Below are positions 24,786 to 33,681 of a stretch of DNA of 38,677 nucleotides, piece after piece. The stretch comes from Gammaproteobacteria bacterium (GTDB taxonomy: Bacteria > Pseudomonadota > Gammaproteobacteria > Burkholderiales > Burkholderiaceae_C). Position numbers and translations under genes: made by a program. How positions within the stretch are numbered: position 1 is the stretch's first letter; each line of letters begins with the position of its first letter. Location: contig JAHJOG010000249.1 in assembly GCA_018820395.1 (NCBI GenBank), positions 1 through 38,677 on the forward strand. Direction: 5' to 3'. The notes beneath the pieces were generated by a model. The model saw only the letters and a list, made by a program, of their open reading frames with translations. It was not told the DNA's origin and ran no database searches.

Positions 24786-25572
24786 GACGGTTCGCACGGG
24801 CGAGGTGACGACCGCCTTCATGCGGCAAGGTGAAGGGCCGCCGCTGTTGCTGCTGCACGGAGCAGAAGCCTCGCACGATATGTTCGCCGACCTGGTGCCG
24901 CTGCTTGCGCCGCACTTCACTGTCATAGCGTACGACCAGCGCGATTGCGGCGCATCCGAAGGTGCGGACGTGCCCGCGACCCTGACCGACCTCGCAGCCG
25001 ATGCCTGCGCGCTTCTGAGCGCCCTCGGCTATTCCAGCGTCCACGTTTTCGGCACGTCGTTCGGCGGGAGGCTGGCCCAGGTTCTTGCACTGGAGCATCC
25101 CGCCATCGTCCGGCGCCTGGCGCTGGCCAGCACTTGGGCATTGGCAACGCCCTACATCGATGTAAACCCGCGCGGCGCTGAAATACGTGAGTTGCGCGCC
25201 CGCTTGCCGGACAGTGCGCGTGCGTTGGCTGCCTGGTTCTTTCCACCATCCGCTCTTGAGGCGCGACCTGCGTTGCTGGAGGTTTTCTCGCAGGCGCGGC
25301 CAGCGACGGAGCGTTCCCGTCGGCGTGCGCAAACGGTCGCTTCGCCGGTGAGCGGGGACATCTCGCGGATCTCCGCTCCCACGCTCCTGCTGGCCGGCGA
25401 TGCCGACCGCGTCGTGCCGTTGGAGGCCACGCGTGCCATGGCGAAGCTGCTGCCACGTGCGCGGTTCCAACTCCTGCGAGATGTGGGTCACGTCGCGGCC
25501 ATGCAGGCTCCCGGCCTGTTGGCCGCTTCGCTGATCGATTTCTTCCTAGCTGAACCTGGAAAGGGCTCATGA
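24778..25572 (+). CDS. Alpha/beta hydrolase
   Basis: A 264-residue hydrolase of the alpha/beta fold. The nucleophile is S94 in GTSFGG (92-97). The acid is probably D208 or D210 in LLLAGDADRVVP, and the histidine is H238 in DVGHVAAMQ. An HGAE sequence near residue 27 forms the oxyanion region. The best family resemblance is to meta-cleavage-product hydrolases and carbon-carbon or ester hydrolases of the same group, which fits its position after the VOC gene. The start overlaps the VOC end by 8 bp, and its stop overlaps the next start. Specificity cannot be read from the sequence. Confidence 0.9.
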   Translation: MIETVRTGEVTTAFMRQGEGPPLLLLHGAEASHDMFADLVPLLAPHFTVIAYDQRDCGASEGADVPATLTDLAADACALLSALGYSSVHVFGTSFGGRLAQVLALEHPAIVRRLALASTWALATPYIDVNPRGAEIRELRARLPDSARALAAWFFPPSALEARPALLEVFSQARPATERSRRRAQTVASPVSGDISRISAPTLLLAGDADRVVPLEATRAMAKLLPRARFQLLRDVGHVAAMQAPGLLAASLIDFFLAEPGKGS

Positions 25573-26567
25573 TGAAACTCTTCGACATACTCCTGCGAGT
25601 GCGCGGCGTCGGCATGGTTGCGCTGTGCGCAGCCGGCCTCTGCATGCCGGTGAACTTTGCGCTCGCACAGTCCGAAGCCCCGCTGCGCATCCTCGTTCCG
25701 TACAGTGCCGGCAGCCCGGTTGACACCTACGCGCGAATGATGTCCGAGTACATGCGGCCGCTTCTGGGACCCATCGTAGTCGTGAACAAGCCCGGTGCGG
25801 GCGGAATCGTCGGTGTGCAGGACGTGCTTGCAGGGCCACGCGACGGCACGCTCGCCCTCTGGGCGGCAGGCAGCCTGTTCGGCACCAACCCATTCGTGTT
25901 CCGCAAGCTTCCCTACACGCTGGACCAGTTCGAACCGATCGCCAATGTCGTCGAGCTGTGTCTGGTGTTCAGCGCGCGGCCTGGGCTGGGAGTGAAGACG
26001 GTCGACGAACTCGTGTCCAAGATGAAGGCCGAGCCGGGGCAGGTCCGGTTCGCCAGCCCCGGCATCGGCAATCAGCCCGTCCTGGCCTGGGAGAAGTTCG
26101 TCCGGCACATCGGAGCAACAGCGCTCTCGGTCCCGTACAAGTCCACTCCCGACGTCACCTTGGGAATGCTTGGTGGCTTCTCCGATGTGACCGTGGGCGT
26201 GATGAGTGGCCCGGATCTCGACAACTTTCGCTCCGGCAAGATGGTGCCACTTGCGGTGACATGCAAGAACAGGATGCCGCAGCTTCCTGATGTGCAGACG
26301 ATGGCGGAAGCAGGCTATCCCGAGATGTCGATCACCGGCACCGTGGAAGTCTTCTATGCCAAGGGAGTGCCGGCGCCGGCGCTCGACCGGCTGTCGAAGG
26401 CCATCGAGGACACGAAGCGGAATCCCGAATTCGTGAAGAAGCTCGAGGCGCTGAATGCGCAGCCTGCGCCGACCACGAATCGGGCTGATTTCCGCCATTG
26501 GCTCGACGCCGACCGCCAGGTCTGGAGTCAGATCGCCAAGGACGCCAACATCGTGATCGACAACTGA
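25569..26567 (+). CDS. Bug-family tripartite tricarboxylate transporter substrate-binding protein
   Basis: A 332-residue periplasmic solute-binding protein of the Bug (TctC-like) family, so common in Bordetella, Cupriavidus and Variovorax. A signal peptide (hydrophobic about 12-32, cleavage after ALAQ) is followed by PLRILVPYSAGSPVDTYAR, the family's first ligand loop, then KPGAGGIVGVQDVL, the second. A YKSTPDVTLGMLGG segment near residue 190 is the usual YKG-type element. The gene starts inside the hydrolase stop (ATGA). No TctA or TctB membrane subunit is encoded in the window, so it must either use subunits encoded elsewhere or act as a sensor. The ligand may be the substrate of this operon. 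Confidence 0.92.
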   Translation: MMKLFDILLRVRGVGMVALCAAGLCMPVNFALAQSEAPLRILVPYSAGSPVDTYARMMSEYMRPLLGPIVVVNKPGAGGIVGVQDVLAGPRDGTLALWAAGSLFGTNPFVFRKLPYTLDQFEPIANVVELCLVFSARPGLGVKTVDELVSKMKAEPGQVRFASPGIGNQPVLAWEKFVRHIGATALSVPYKSTPDVTLGMLGGFSDVTVGVMSGPDLDNFRSGKMVPLAVTCKNRMPQLPDVQTMAEAGYPEMSITGTVEVFYAKGVPAPALDRLSKAIEDTKRNPEFVKKLEALNAQPAPTTNRADFRHWLDADRQVWSQIAKDANIVIDN

Positions 26568-26594
26568 GTCGCGACGAACATTCAAAGGCTCACC

Positions 26595-28349
26595 ATGTCA
26601 GCCCCATTCGATCTTGTCATCCGCGGCGGGACAGTTGCCGACGGGCTCGGCAGTCCGCTCGCTCGGGCCGACATCGCCGTTCGGTCCGGACGCATAGTGC
26701 AAGTTGGAAAAATCGAGCAGAAGGGCAGCGAGGAGATCGACGCTGAAGGCCTTGTCGTGACGCCGGGATTCGTCGACATCCACACGCACTACGACGGGCA
26801 GGCCATCTGGGACGAGCGGTTTGCGCCTTCGAGCTGGCATGGAGTCACGACGGTCGTGATGGGCAATTGCGGCGTCGGCTTCGCGCCTGTCAAGAGCGAG
26901 GATCGAGAACGTCTCATCGAGCTGATGGAAGGCGTGGAAGACATTCCCGGGGCGGCGTTGCATGAAGGCCTGGACTGGCGCTGGGAAAGCTTCGCGGACT
27001 TCCTGGATGCATTGGAGCGCAAGCCACACGACATCGACTTTGCCGCCTACCTGCCGCATGCCGCCTTGCGGATGTACGTGATGGGCGAGCGAGCCTCGCG
27101 CATGGAGCCAGCGACGGAAGACGACCGTGCGCAAATGCGCGCGCTGACCGAACGAGCCGTGCGCGCCGGAGCCATCGGCTTTTCCAGCTCGAGGTCTCTC
27201 AATCACAGGACGGTCCGCGGGGCGCCGACACCGTCGCTTCACGCTTCCGAGGCCGAACTCACTGCCATTGCACTGGGCTTGAAGGACGCTGGGCGCGGCG
27301 TGCTGCAGATGATCACCGACTTCGACTCGGAGGACGTGGATGCCGAGTTTTCGCTGCTGCGTCGCCTCATGGAAGTCTCAGGCCGCCCCCTGACGTTCTC
27401 GCTCATGCAGAAGCACAGCAACGTGGATGGCTGGAAGCGGGTGTTGGAGCTCACCGCGAGGGCAGTGGCCGATGGCTTGTCCATGACCGCGCAGGTTGCC
27501 CCTCGGGGAGTTGGCACCCTCCTGGGCCTGCAAGGCAGTCGCAATGTGTTCTCCGAGTGCCCAAGCTACCGGGCCATCTCCGCCCGGCCTTTGCCACAAC
27601 GCCTGGAGGCCTTGCAAGATGCTCGGCTGCGCAAGGTCTTGGTGCGTGAGCTGCGCGAGCATGCGGACACACCTCTTGGCACGCGCCTGACTCAGTTCGA
27701 CAACATCTTTCTCTTTGGGGATCCTCCGGACTACGACCCGGGCGAGCATCGCTCGCTGGCTGCCGTCGCCGCGCGCAAGGGCCAAGACCCAGCCGAAGTG
27801 GCCTATGACGAACTCGTGCGCGACGGCGGATCCGGGATGCTTTATTCGCCGTTTGCCAACTACGCAAGCAAATCACTGGACGCTTGTGCCGAGATGATCG
27901 CGCATCCGAACACCGTGATGGGATTGGGCGATGGGGGCGCCCATGTCGGCTACATCACCGATTCGGGGTTCCCGACCTATCTCCTGGCGCATTGGCGAGG
28001 GCGCTTCGAGTTCGCGTGGCTGGTCAAACGTCAGACTTCTGACACCGCACGCGCGGTGGGTTTGCTTGATCGGGGGATCATCGCGCCAGGCATGAAGGCG
28101 GACTTGAACATCATCGATCCTGGCCGTTTGGCCATCGCTGCCCCGCATGTGCAGGCGGACTTGCCGAAGGGCGGGTCGAGGCTGATGCAGCGTGCGCAAG
28201 GCTACGTCGCCACCATCGTGTCCGGAAAAACGGTCTATCGCGCCGGCAAGGCCACTGGAGAGTTGCCGGGTCGGCTGGTGCGTGGGCCGCAAGCAGCCCC
28301 GACGGGGGATGTCGATTCGAAGGAAGCGAACTTGGTCACCGGCCACTGA
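26595..28349 (+). CDS. D-aminoacylase-like amidohydrolase
   Basis: A 584-residue metal-dependent amidohydrolase related to N-acyl-D-amino-acid deacylase. It has a beta-sandwich start ([15 protein letters not shown]), the metal motif HTHYD (H63, H65, D67), C92 in MGNCGVG (a metal-ligand cysteine in D-aminoacylase), and LGDGGAH near residue 445, holding the catalytic aspartate. The length is greater than the 480-residue D-aminoacylases and fits a longer proteobacterial subgroup. It begins 27 bp after the Bug gene and is probably the last gene of the operon. A substrate with an amide bond (N-acyl amino acid or amide of an aromatic) is possible. Its 3' end overlaps the convergent LysR gene by 14 bp. 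Confidence 0.9.
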   Translation: MSAPFDLVIRGGTVADGLGSPLARADIAVRSGRIVQVGKIEQKGSEEIDAEGLVVTPGFVDIHTHYDGQAIWDERFAPSSWHGVTTVVMGNCGVGFAPVKSEDRERLIELMEGVEDIPGAALHEGLDWRWESFADFLDALERKPHDIDFAAYLPHAALRMYVMGERASRMEPATEDDRAQMRALTERAVRAGAIGFSSSRSLNHRTVRGAPTPSLHASEAELTAIALGLKDAGRGVLQMITDFDSEDVDAEFSLLRRLMEVSGRPLTFSLMQKHSNVDGWKRVLELTARAVADGLSMTAQVAPRGVGTLLGLQGSRNVFSECPSYRAISARPLPQRLEALQDARLRKVLVRELREHADTPLGTRLTQFDNIFLFGDPPDYDPGEHRSLAAVAARKGQDPAEVAYDELVRDGGSGMLYSPFANYASKSLDACAEMIAHPNTVMGLGDGGAHVGYITDSGFPTYLLAHWRGRFEFAWLVKRQTSDTARAVGLLDRGIIAPGMKADLNIIDPGRLAIAAPHVQADLPKGGSRLMQRAQGYVATIVSGKTVYRAGKATGELPGRLVRGPQAAPTGDVDSKEANLVTGH

Positions 28350-29340
28350 GGCGCTGCTGCTGCATCTGCCGTGCAGTGCGCGTCAGAGCATCGAGCAACA
28401 TCGTCATCACGGGATCGGCAACTGTCTGTCGCAAGGTGAGGAAAGTCACCGGTGGCAAGTTCCAGTTGAGCTTGTAGGGTAGCCGGGCGCCGTGTCCTGC
28501 AGCAACGAAGTCGGCCGCAACATCAGTGGGCAGAATCGTCACTGCGTTGGGGTCGACGCGCAACGCGGTCTCGACGCTGCGAAGTGACAGGGTCTCGACG
28601 ATCGGTGCCGGAGGCTGAACGCCTGCTCCGACGAATATCGTGTTGTAGGTCCGGCGCATGGGCGTATTCGGAGGCGGGAGGACCCAGTGGAGCTGCGCGA
28701 GCTTCACCCAATCCAGTTCACCGCGCGAAATGCGCGCTACGCTTTTGGCCGAGACAATCAGGCAAGGCTCCTGCTGATAAATCGAAACCTGCTCGATATC
28801 GGGCGAAGCACCGTCGAATGAACGACCGATCGCTGCATCGAGTTCCCGGCCGAGTATGGCTCTGACCAATTCGTCGGTCGTACCCTCGCGCGTCAACATC
28901 GCCACCGGCTCGTCGAGATTGAGCATCCGAGAAATCGCCGCTGACAGCAGGGCCTGCGGCACGTAGTGCGTGAACCCCAGGCGGACGCGACTGCGTCTGC
29001 CCGCCCGAATGGCTGTCAGCGTTCTCGCTGCGGACTCCGCATCGGCCAGCCAGCGCGTCGCATAGGTCAGGACGGCTTCGCCCGCGGCTGTCGGGATCAG
29101 GCCCTGGTTGGTGCGCTCGAACAGCTGGGTGGAGAAAGTACTCTCCACCTCGCGCAGTGCTTTGCTGATCGCCGGCTGGCTCAGGCCCATCGCTGCCGCA
29201 GTGCGATTGACGGTGCGATGCTCCCGGATCTCCTGAAGCAAACGCAACTGTCGCAGCTTGAGCCGCGACACCAACGCATTCGCGAGGGCGATCGAGACAT
29301 CGTCATGGCTGGGCGACGTCGAAGGAGGATGCCGGCTCAC
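28336..29340 (-). CDS. LysR-type regulator (PcaQ/GbpR-like subgroup)
   Basis: A 334-residue transcription regulator. The helix-turn-helix lies at about residues 27-86 (LKLRQLRLLQEIREHRTVN and AAAMGLSQPAISKALREVE), followed by the LysR co-inducer domain, opening VRLGFTHYVPQALLSAAI. The pattern KLRxLxLLxEI...TVxRAA...SQPAISK is close to what I recall of the PcaQ/GbpR group. It converges with the operon starting at 22213, whose upstream operator matches the PcaQ consensus, so it may control that operon in trans. A 10-bp palindrome, TTGCCGGCAA (29361-29370), 21 bp upstream of its start, could be an autoregulatory site. Confidence 0.92.
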   Translation of the reverse strand: MSRHPPSTSPSHDDVSIALANALVSRLKLRQLRLLQEIREHRTVNRTAAAMGLSQPAISKALREVESTFSTQLFERTNQGLIPTAAGEAVLTYATRWLADAESAARTLTAIRAGRRSRVRLGFTHYVPQALLSAAISRMLNLDEPVAMLTREGTTDELVRAILGRELDAAIGRSFDGASPDIEQVSIYQQEPCLIVSAKSVARISRGELDWVKLAQLHWVLPPPNTPMRRTYNTIFVGAGVQPPAPIVETLSLRSVETALRVDPNAVTILPTDVAADFVAAGHGARLPYKLNWNLPPVTFLTLRQTVADPVMTMLLDALTRTARQMQQQRLSGR

Positions 29341-29483
29341 GGGGGCAGTCTAACTGCTCGTTGCCGGCAATGCGCATGACCGCTTCCCGGCAAGTTCGTC
29401 GTGCAAGCGTCTTCCGGATACTGCCCCGGCTCGGATGGCTTCACTCGCTTCGTCGCCAGCCACGCGGACTCATTTCAAGAAAC

Positions 29484-30419
29484 TCATTTCATGCGACGAT
29501 CATTGAGGGCGACAGCGTTGATCGTCACCCAGGTCTGCGAAAAATTGAGCGTGAAGTCGAGAAAGCTCTGAACTGCCGGCGATGGAGCAGGCCGTTGCCG
29601 GGCGAATGCTGAAATCTTCCAGCTGACCGCAGGCTGCTTGAGTGGCAGGAGCTTGAGTCCGAATCCATGCACCAGCGACTCCGCCATCAACGGGCAGATC
29701 ACCACCCCTTGCTTCACCGTCAGCATCGCCAGCGCGGTGTTCACCCGGTGCACCTGCACCACGTTCCGCGGATGATGCTGGGGCGCGACATGGCTCAGCA
29801 CATTGGTCGCGAGGTTCGCCATGTAGTTGATCAACGGTCGATCGCGAATGTCTTTCCAGGCGACCGACTCGCCGCTGGCCAGGGGGTCGTCCGAGCGCAG
29901 CGCGGCACCGAGCGGCTCGGCCCACAGGACGTGGCCTTCGACAGGGTCGTCGACCAGGACGCCGCTGGTCCCGAAGCCGATGTCCGTGCTCCCGCTGTGC
30001 AGGCCGGCGAGCACCTCTTCGATCGGCACGTCCTCGAACCGCACTTCCACGCCCGGATGGTTGTCGTTGTACATGGTGATCAACGCAGGCATCAGCGAGC
30101 ATGACAAAGGTTCGGGTGCCGCGACTCGCACCAGCCCGCGTCGCAACTCCTTGAGGTTGGTCAGCTTCGCGAGCGCCTCGTCGAGATCTGCGAGCACGCG
30201 ACGTGCCATGGGTTCGAATGCTTCGCCGACGACGGACGGAGAGACGCTGCGCGTGCTGCGATCGAGCAAGCGCACCCCGACCCGGTCTTCCAGCTCCTTG
30301 ACGAGGCCGCTCAGCGCCGCCTGTGACAGGTGCATCGACTTGGAGGCTTCCGAGAAACTGCCGGTCTCGATGACGGCGACAAATGCGCGGAGTTGGCGCA
30401 GCGTGACATTCATGACCAT
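29484..30419 (-). CDS. LysR-type regulator divergent from Bug operon
   Basis: A 311-residue LysR protein with helix-turn-helix at about residues 4-63 (LRQLRAFVAVIETGSFSEA, LSQAALSGLVKELEDRVG), then a co-inducer domain with LRRGLVRVAAPEPLSCSLM. The ATG at 30419 has GGGAG 4 nt upstream; the ATG at 30413 is equally usable. It is transcribed away from the Bug gene starting at 30539, and a perfect palindrome lies between them, the classic arrangement for a LysR regulator and its target. It probably controls the operon 30539-34658. The last few codons overlap a 10-bp direct repeat (ACTCATTTCA at 29468 and 29482). Confidence 0.92.
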   Translation of the reverse strand: MVMNVTLRQLRAFVAVIETGSFSEASKSMHLSQAALSGLVKELEDRVGVRLLDRSTRSVSPSVVGEAFEPMARRVLADLDEALAKLTNLKELRRGLVRVAAPEPLSCSLMPALITMYNDNHPGVEVRFEDVPIEEVLAGLHSGSTDIGFGTSGVLVDDPVEGHVLWAEPLGAALRSDDPLASGESVAWKDIRDRPLINYMANLATNVLSHVAPQHHPRNVVQVHRVNTALAMLTVKQGVVICPLMAESLVHGFGLKLLPLKQPAVSWKISAFARQRPAPSPAVQSFLDFTLNFSQTWVTINAVALNDRRMK

Positions 30420-30445
30420 CTCGCTCCCGGACCGGCCTCGGTTGA

Positions 30446-30466
30446 TTTATAGGGAGAGATTATAAA
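30446..30466. promoter_or_regulatory. Palindrome in the LysR/Bug divergent promoter
   Basis: TTTATA-N9-TATAAA is a perfect 6-bp inverted repeat with centre at 30456. It is the most AT-rich element of a 119-bp intergenic region and fits the general LysR-box layout (T-N11-A-like symmetry). It sits 27 bp from the LysR start and 73 bp from the Bug start, suited to joint control of both. Confidence 0.6.
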
Positions 30467-30538
30467 CGTGTCGAAAGATGCGACTTGTCCTATGAACGTC
30501 GCGATCCTATCGTGGGAGCCATAAAGGAGACACAAGAC

Positions 30539-31525
30539 ATGACGAATGAAATGACGCGGCGGGCGATGCTGTCCGCAGTGGCGCTTGCCGCCGCCACGAC
30601 GGTGCTCGCATGGCCAGCGGGCGCTGCCGAAACCGACGGCCGACCGGTACGGATCATCGTGCCTTATCCGCCGGGCGGCGGCACCGATATCCTGGGCCGC
30701 GTCCTGGCCAAGCAGCTGACCGGGCTGATCGACCAACCGGTCATCGTCGACAACAAGGCCGGGGCGGCCGGCCTTTTGGGCGCGACCTACGTGGCGCGGG
30801 CCGAAGCGGACGGGCTCACGTTGCTCCTGGGGAATTCCGCGACCAATGCCATCGCTCCGGCGCTCTATCCGAAGCTGCAATACGACCCCGCCAAGGACTT
30901 CGTGCCCGTGGCCCAGATCGCCACCGTGGGCAATGCGATTGCCGTCGGTCCTTCGGTGCCGGTGAAGAACATCGCCGAACTCGTCGCGTGGAGCAAGCAC
31001 GCGCAGAACGGAGGTTCGTACGGCAGCTGGGGCGTCGGCTCCGGGGGGCACCTGGCGATGGAGATGATCAAGTCGTGGAGCGGGACGAAGATGGTTCACA
31101 TCCCGTACAAGGGCTCGGCGCTGTCGCTGAACGACCTCATGGGCGGGCAACTGCCCGTCGCGGTGGTCGATGTGACCGTGGTGGCCCCGTTCTACAAGGC
31201 CGGCAAGGTCCGCGTCATTGGCGTCACCGGCACCAAGCGCTCTCCGAATCTGCCCGACGTCCCCACCCTGGCCGAACAGGGGGTTCCGTTCAACACGGAC
31301 AGCTGGTACGCCGTGTTCGCACCAGCGCAAACGCCAGCCCCCATGCTCGAAAAACTGCGCACGGCGTTCGCAAAGGTGATCAAGGAGCCAGAGGTTTCCA
31401 AGACGCTGATCGACCTGGGCATGAACCCGTCGACCATCAATGCGGAAGAGTTCGCTGCCGTGCAACGCAAAGACTCCGCCACCTGGGCGCGCCTGGTGAA
31501 GGAATCGGGAGCGACGGCCGAATGA
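30539..31525 (+). CDS. Bug-family substrate-binding protein
   Basis: A 328-residue periplasmic binding protein. The ATG at 30539 is set by AGGAG 9 nt upstream; a longer upstream frame lies in the promoter region. The signal peptide has twin arginines (MTRRAMLSAVALAAATT), so Tat export is possible, with cleavage after AGAA. The ligand loops PVRIIVPYPPGGGTDILGR and DNKAGAAGLLGATYVA are highly typical of Bug proteins. A YKGSALSLNDLMGGQLPV segment near residue 185 follows the family. It is the first gene of an operon with an acyl-CoA synthetase and a second Bug protein. The stop overlaps the next start by ATGA. No membrane subunits are present here. Confidence 0.94.
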   Translation: MTNEMTRRAMLSAVALAAATTVLAWPAGAAETDGRPVRIIVPYPPGGGTDILGRVLAKQLTGLIDQPVIVDNKAGAAGLLGATYVARAEADGLTLLLGNSATNAIAPALYPKLQYDPAKDFVPVAQIATVGNAIAVGPSVPVKNIAELVAWSKHAQNGGSYGSWGVGSGGHLAMEMIKSWSGTKMVHIPYKGSALSLNDLMGGQLPVAVVDVTVVAPFYKAGKVRVIGVTGTKRSPNLPDVPTLAEQGVPFNTDSWYAVFAPAQTPAPMLEKLRTAFAKVIKEPEVSKTLIDLGMNPSTINAEEFAAVQRKDSATWARLVKESGATAE

Positions 31526-33681
31526 GAGAAGGTCCGATGCTGCAGACGACGGCAGTCGATGCGCTGCCGGGCCAAGACACGCTCGCCCGGATGTTCTCGC
31601 CCCGAAGCATCGCCATCATTGGCGCATCGTCCGCGATGCACAAGATCGGCGCCGTGCCACTCGCGCATCTGGTCCGGCACGGCTATCGCGGCAAGATCTT
31701 TCCCGTGAACCCGAACGCCGGCGAGATTCTGGGGCTGCGCGCCTATCCGGATGTGAAGAGCATTGGCGAACCCGTCGACCTTGTGGTCGTCGCGGTGCCG
31801 GCCGCCGTTGCGGGTGCGGCCGTAGAAGAAGCTGCAGCCGCAGGCGCTCGCAGTGCGGTGATCTTCACGTCGGGCTACGCCGAGATCGGTCCGGAAGGAG
31901 CGCGCGCCCAGGAGCAGCTGGCCGAGATCGCGCGTCGTTATGGCATGCCGATCCTCGGGCCCAATTGCCTGGGGTTCATGAATGTGCGCGAGCGGCTCTA
32001 TGCGACCTTCTCTCCGGTTCCGTTCGCCGGACTCGTCGAAGCGGGAAACGTCGGAATGGTGTCGCAAAGCGGCGCGTTCGCCGCCTACGCGTACAGCCTG
32101 GCGCGCGAGCGCGGCGTGCCACTGTCGTACTGGATCAGCACGGGCAATCAGTGCAGCGTGGATGTCGCGGCGTGCATCGAATGGCTGGCCGATGATCCCC
32201 ACACGTCGGTCATCATGGCCTATCTGGAAGGCTGCCGCGACGGCGAGGCGCTCAAGCGAGCCCTGTCCCGCGCGCGAGAAGCAGGCAAGCCGGTGGTCGT
32301 CACCAAGGTCGGGCGGACCGATTCGGGCGCGCGGGCTGCGGCCTCGCACACGGCAGCCTTGGCAGGCAACGACGCCATCTACGACGCGCTGTTTCGCCAA
32401 TACGATGCGATCCGCGCCTTGACGATCGACGATTTCTTCAATTTCGGCCACGCGCTCAGCGTGCTCGGGCGGCGGCCCGCCGGCCAGCGGCTGGGCGTCT
32501 TGACCGTGTCCGGCGGCGTCGGCGCGTTGATGGCCGACGCCGCGGAGGAATCGGGCCTCAGCCTGCCCGAACTGCCGCCGGAAGCGCAGGATGCGATCGT
32601 CGAAAGAGTGCCGTTCGCGGGACCGAAGAACCCCGTGGACGTCACCGGACAGGTCACCACCGAGCCCGACCTCCTCGACTTCGCGGGCGAGCTCATGGGA
32701 AGAAGTGGGTGCTATGACAGTCTGGTCGTGTTCCTCGCAGCGGCAGGCTTGTCCGACACCCTGTGGCCGCAGTTCCTCGATCGGATCATGCGAACGCGCC
32801 AGCGGGTTCCCGAGATCGTGATGGCGATCTGCACGCTGATGCCACCCGACCAGCGCAAGCCACTGGAAGATGCTGGCGTGCTGGTGTTCGACGATCCGAC
32901 GGCTGCCATCCGGACGCTGGGGGCCATCTCCCGGCCACCTGCGCCGTCGGCGGTGTGCAACGCTGCTCCGCCCGATGTCGGGCTGCTCGCAGCGATCCAG
33001 CGCACATCGGAATTCACCGAGGCGCAAGCACTCGGCCTGCTGCGGCAGGCAGGATTCCCGGTCGTGGACCACGTCTCGTGCGATTCCGCGGACGACGCCT
33101 GTCGCGCGTTGGAGAAGTTCGGCGGGCCGGTGGTCGTGAAGTTGCAATCTCCCGACGTCTTGCACAAGTCCGACATCGGCGGCGTCAAGCTGGGTCTGCG
33201 TACGCCCGAAGAAGTCCGCCGTGCGTTCGAAGAGATCGTGACCTCGGCCCGCACTCATGCACCGGACGCGCGGATCGAAGGGGCGCTGGTGGCGCCCATG
33301 GTCCGCGACGGCGTCGAATGCATCCTGGGTCTGCACATCGATCCCGTGTTCGGCCCGGTGGTCATGGTCGGGCTGGGCGGCGTCATGGTCGAAGTCCTGC
33401 GGGACGTGAGCTTTCGCCTTGCTCCCTTCGATCATGCGACGGCGCACGAAATGATCGCGTCGCTCAAGGGCAAGGATCTGCTCCACGGCGCGCGCGGACG
33501 TCCCAAGGCCGATGTGTCGGCGCTCGCGGATGCGCTCGTCCGCCTCTCGCAGATCGGCGCTGCCGCGCAAGAGCATGTGCGCTCGATCGAGATCAACCCC
33601 TTCCTCGTGTTGGCCGAAGGTCTCGGCGCCGTGGCGGTCGACGCGGTCATCGAATGCGCCGAACAGGAGACAAAACCATGA
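31522..33681 (+). CDS. Acyl-CoA synthetase, NDP-forming (acetate-CoA ligase family)
   Basis: A 719-residue enzyme that makes or uses an acyl-CoA with nucleoside diphosphate/ATP through a phosphohistidine. The order is: a CoA-binding domain (SPRSIAIIGASS, about 26-37), the flavodoxin-like succinyl-CoA-ligase domain with catalytic H276 in AASHTAALAG, and an ATP-grasp domain in the C-terminal 220 residues (VVVKLQSPDVLHKSDIGGV). Both halves are fused in one chain, as in the acetate-CoA ligase (ADP-forming) family. The start at 31522 overlaps the Bug stop (ATGA), while a second ATG at 31537 has a better GAGAAGG site, so either is possible. It likely activates a carboxylic acid brought in by the flanking Bug proteins. 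The acid is unknown. Confidence 0.92.
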   Translation: MREGPMLQTTAVDALPGQDTLARMFSPRSIAIIGASSAMHKIGAVPLAHLVRHGYRGKIFPVNPNAGEILGLRAYPDVKSIGEPVDLVVVAVPAAVAGAAVEEAAAAGARSAVIFTSGYAEIGPEGARAQEQLAEIARRYGMPILGPNCLGFMNVRERLYATFSPVPFAGLVEAGNVGMVSQSGAFAAYAYSLARERGVPLSYWISTGNQCSVDVAACIEWLADDPHTSVIMAYLEGCRDGEALKRALSRAREAGKPVVVTKVGRTDSGARAAASHTAALAGNDAIYDALFRQYDAIRALTIDDFFNFGHALSVLGRRPAGQRLGVLTVSGGVGALMADAAEESGLSLPELPPEAQDAIVERVPFAGPKNPVDVTGQVTTEPDLLDFAGELMGRSGCYDSLVVFLAAAGLSDTLWPQFLDRIMRTRQRVPEIVMAICTLMPPDQRKPLEDAGVLVFDDPTAAIRTLGAISRPPAPSAVCNAAPPDVGLLAAIQRTSEFTEAQALGLLRQAGFPVVDHVSCDSADDACRALEKFGGPVVVKLQSPDVLHKSDIGGVKLGLRTPEEVRRAFEEIVTSARTHAPDARIEGALVAPMVRDGVECILGLHIDPVFGPVVMVGLGGVMVEVLRDVSFRLAPFDHATAHEMIASLKGKDLLHGARGRPKADVSALADALVRLSQIGAAAQEHVRSIEINPFLVLAEGLGAVAVDAVIECAEQETKP

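Noticed and set aside
29468..29491. A 10-bp direct repeat ACTCATTTCA spaced by 4 bp at the end of the second LysR gene.
   Set aside because: It overlaps the gene's last codons and the stop; two short copies alone do not support a binding site or mobile-element footprint.
30610..31521. An N-terminal extension of the acyl-CoA synthetase frame running 304 codons upstream.
   Set aside because: It lies wholly inside the Bug gene in another frame and is Arg-rich; the synthetase family begins near 31522-31537.
31192..33576. A 794-codon open frame on the minus strand opposite the acyl-CoA synthetase.
   Set aside because: It is an antisense by-product of high-GC codon bias; the plus-strand gene has clear family motifs and the minus frame gives low-complexity Arg/His/Asp-rich text.
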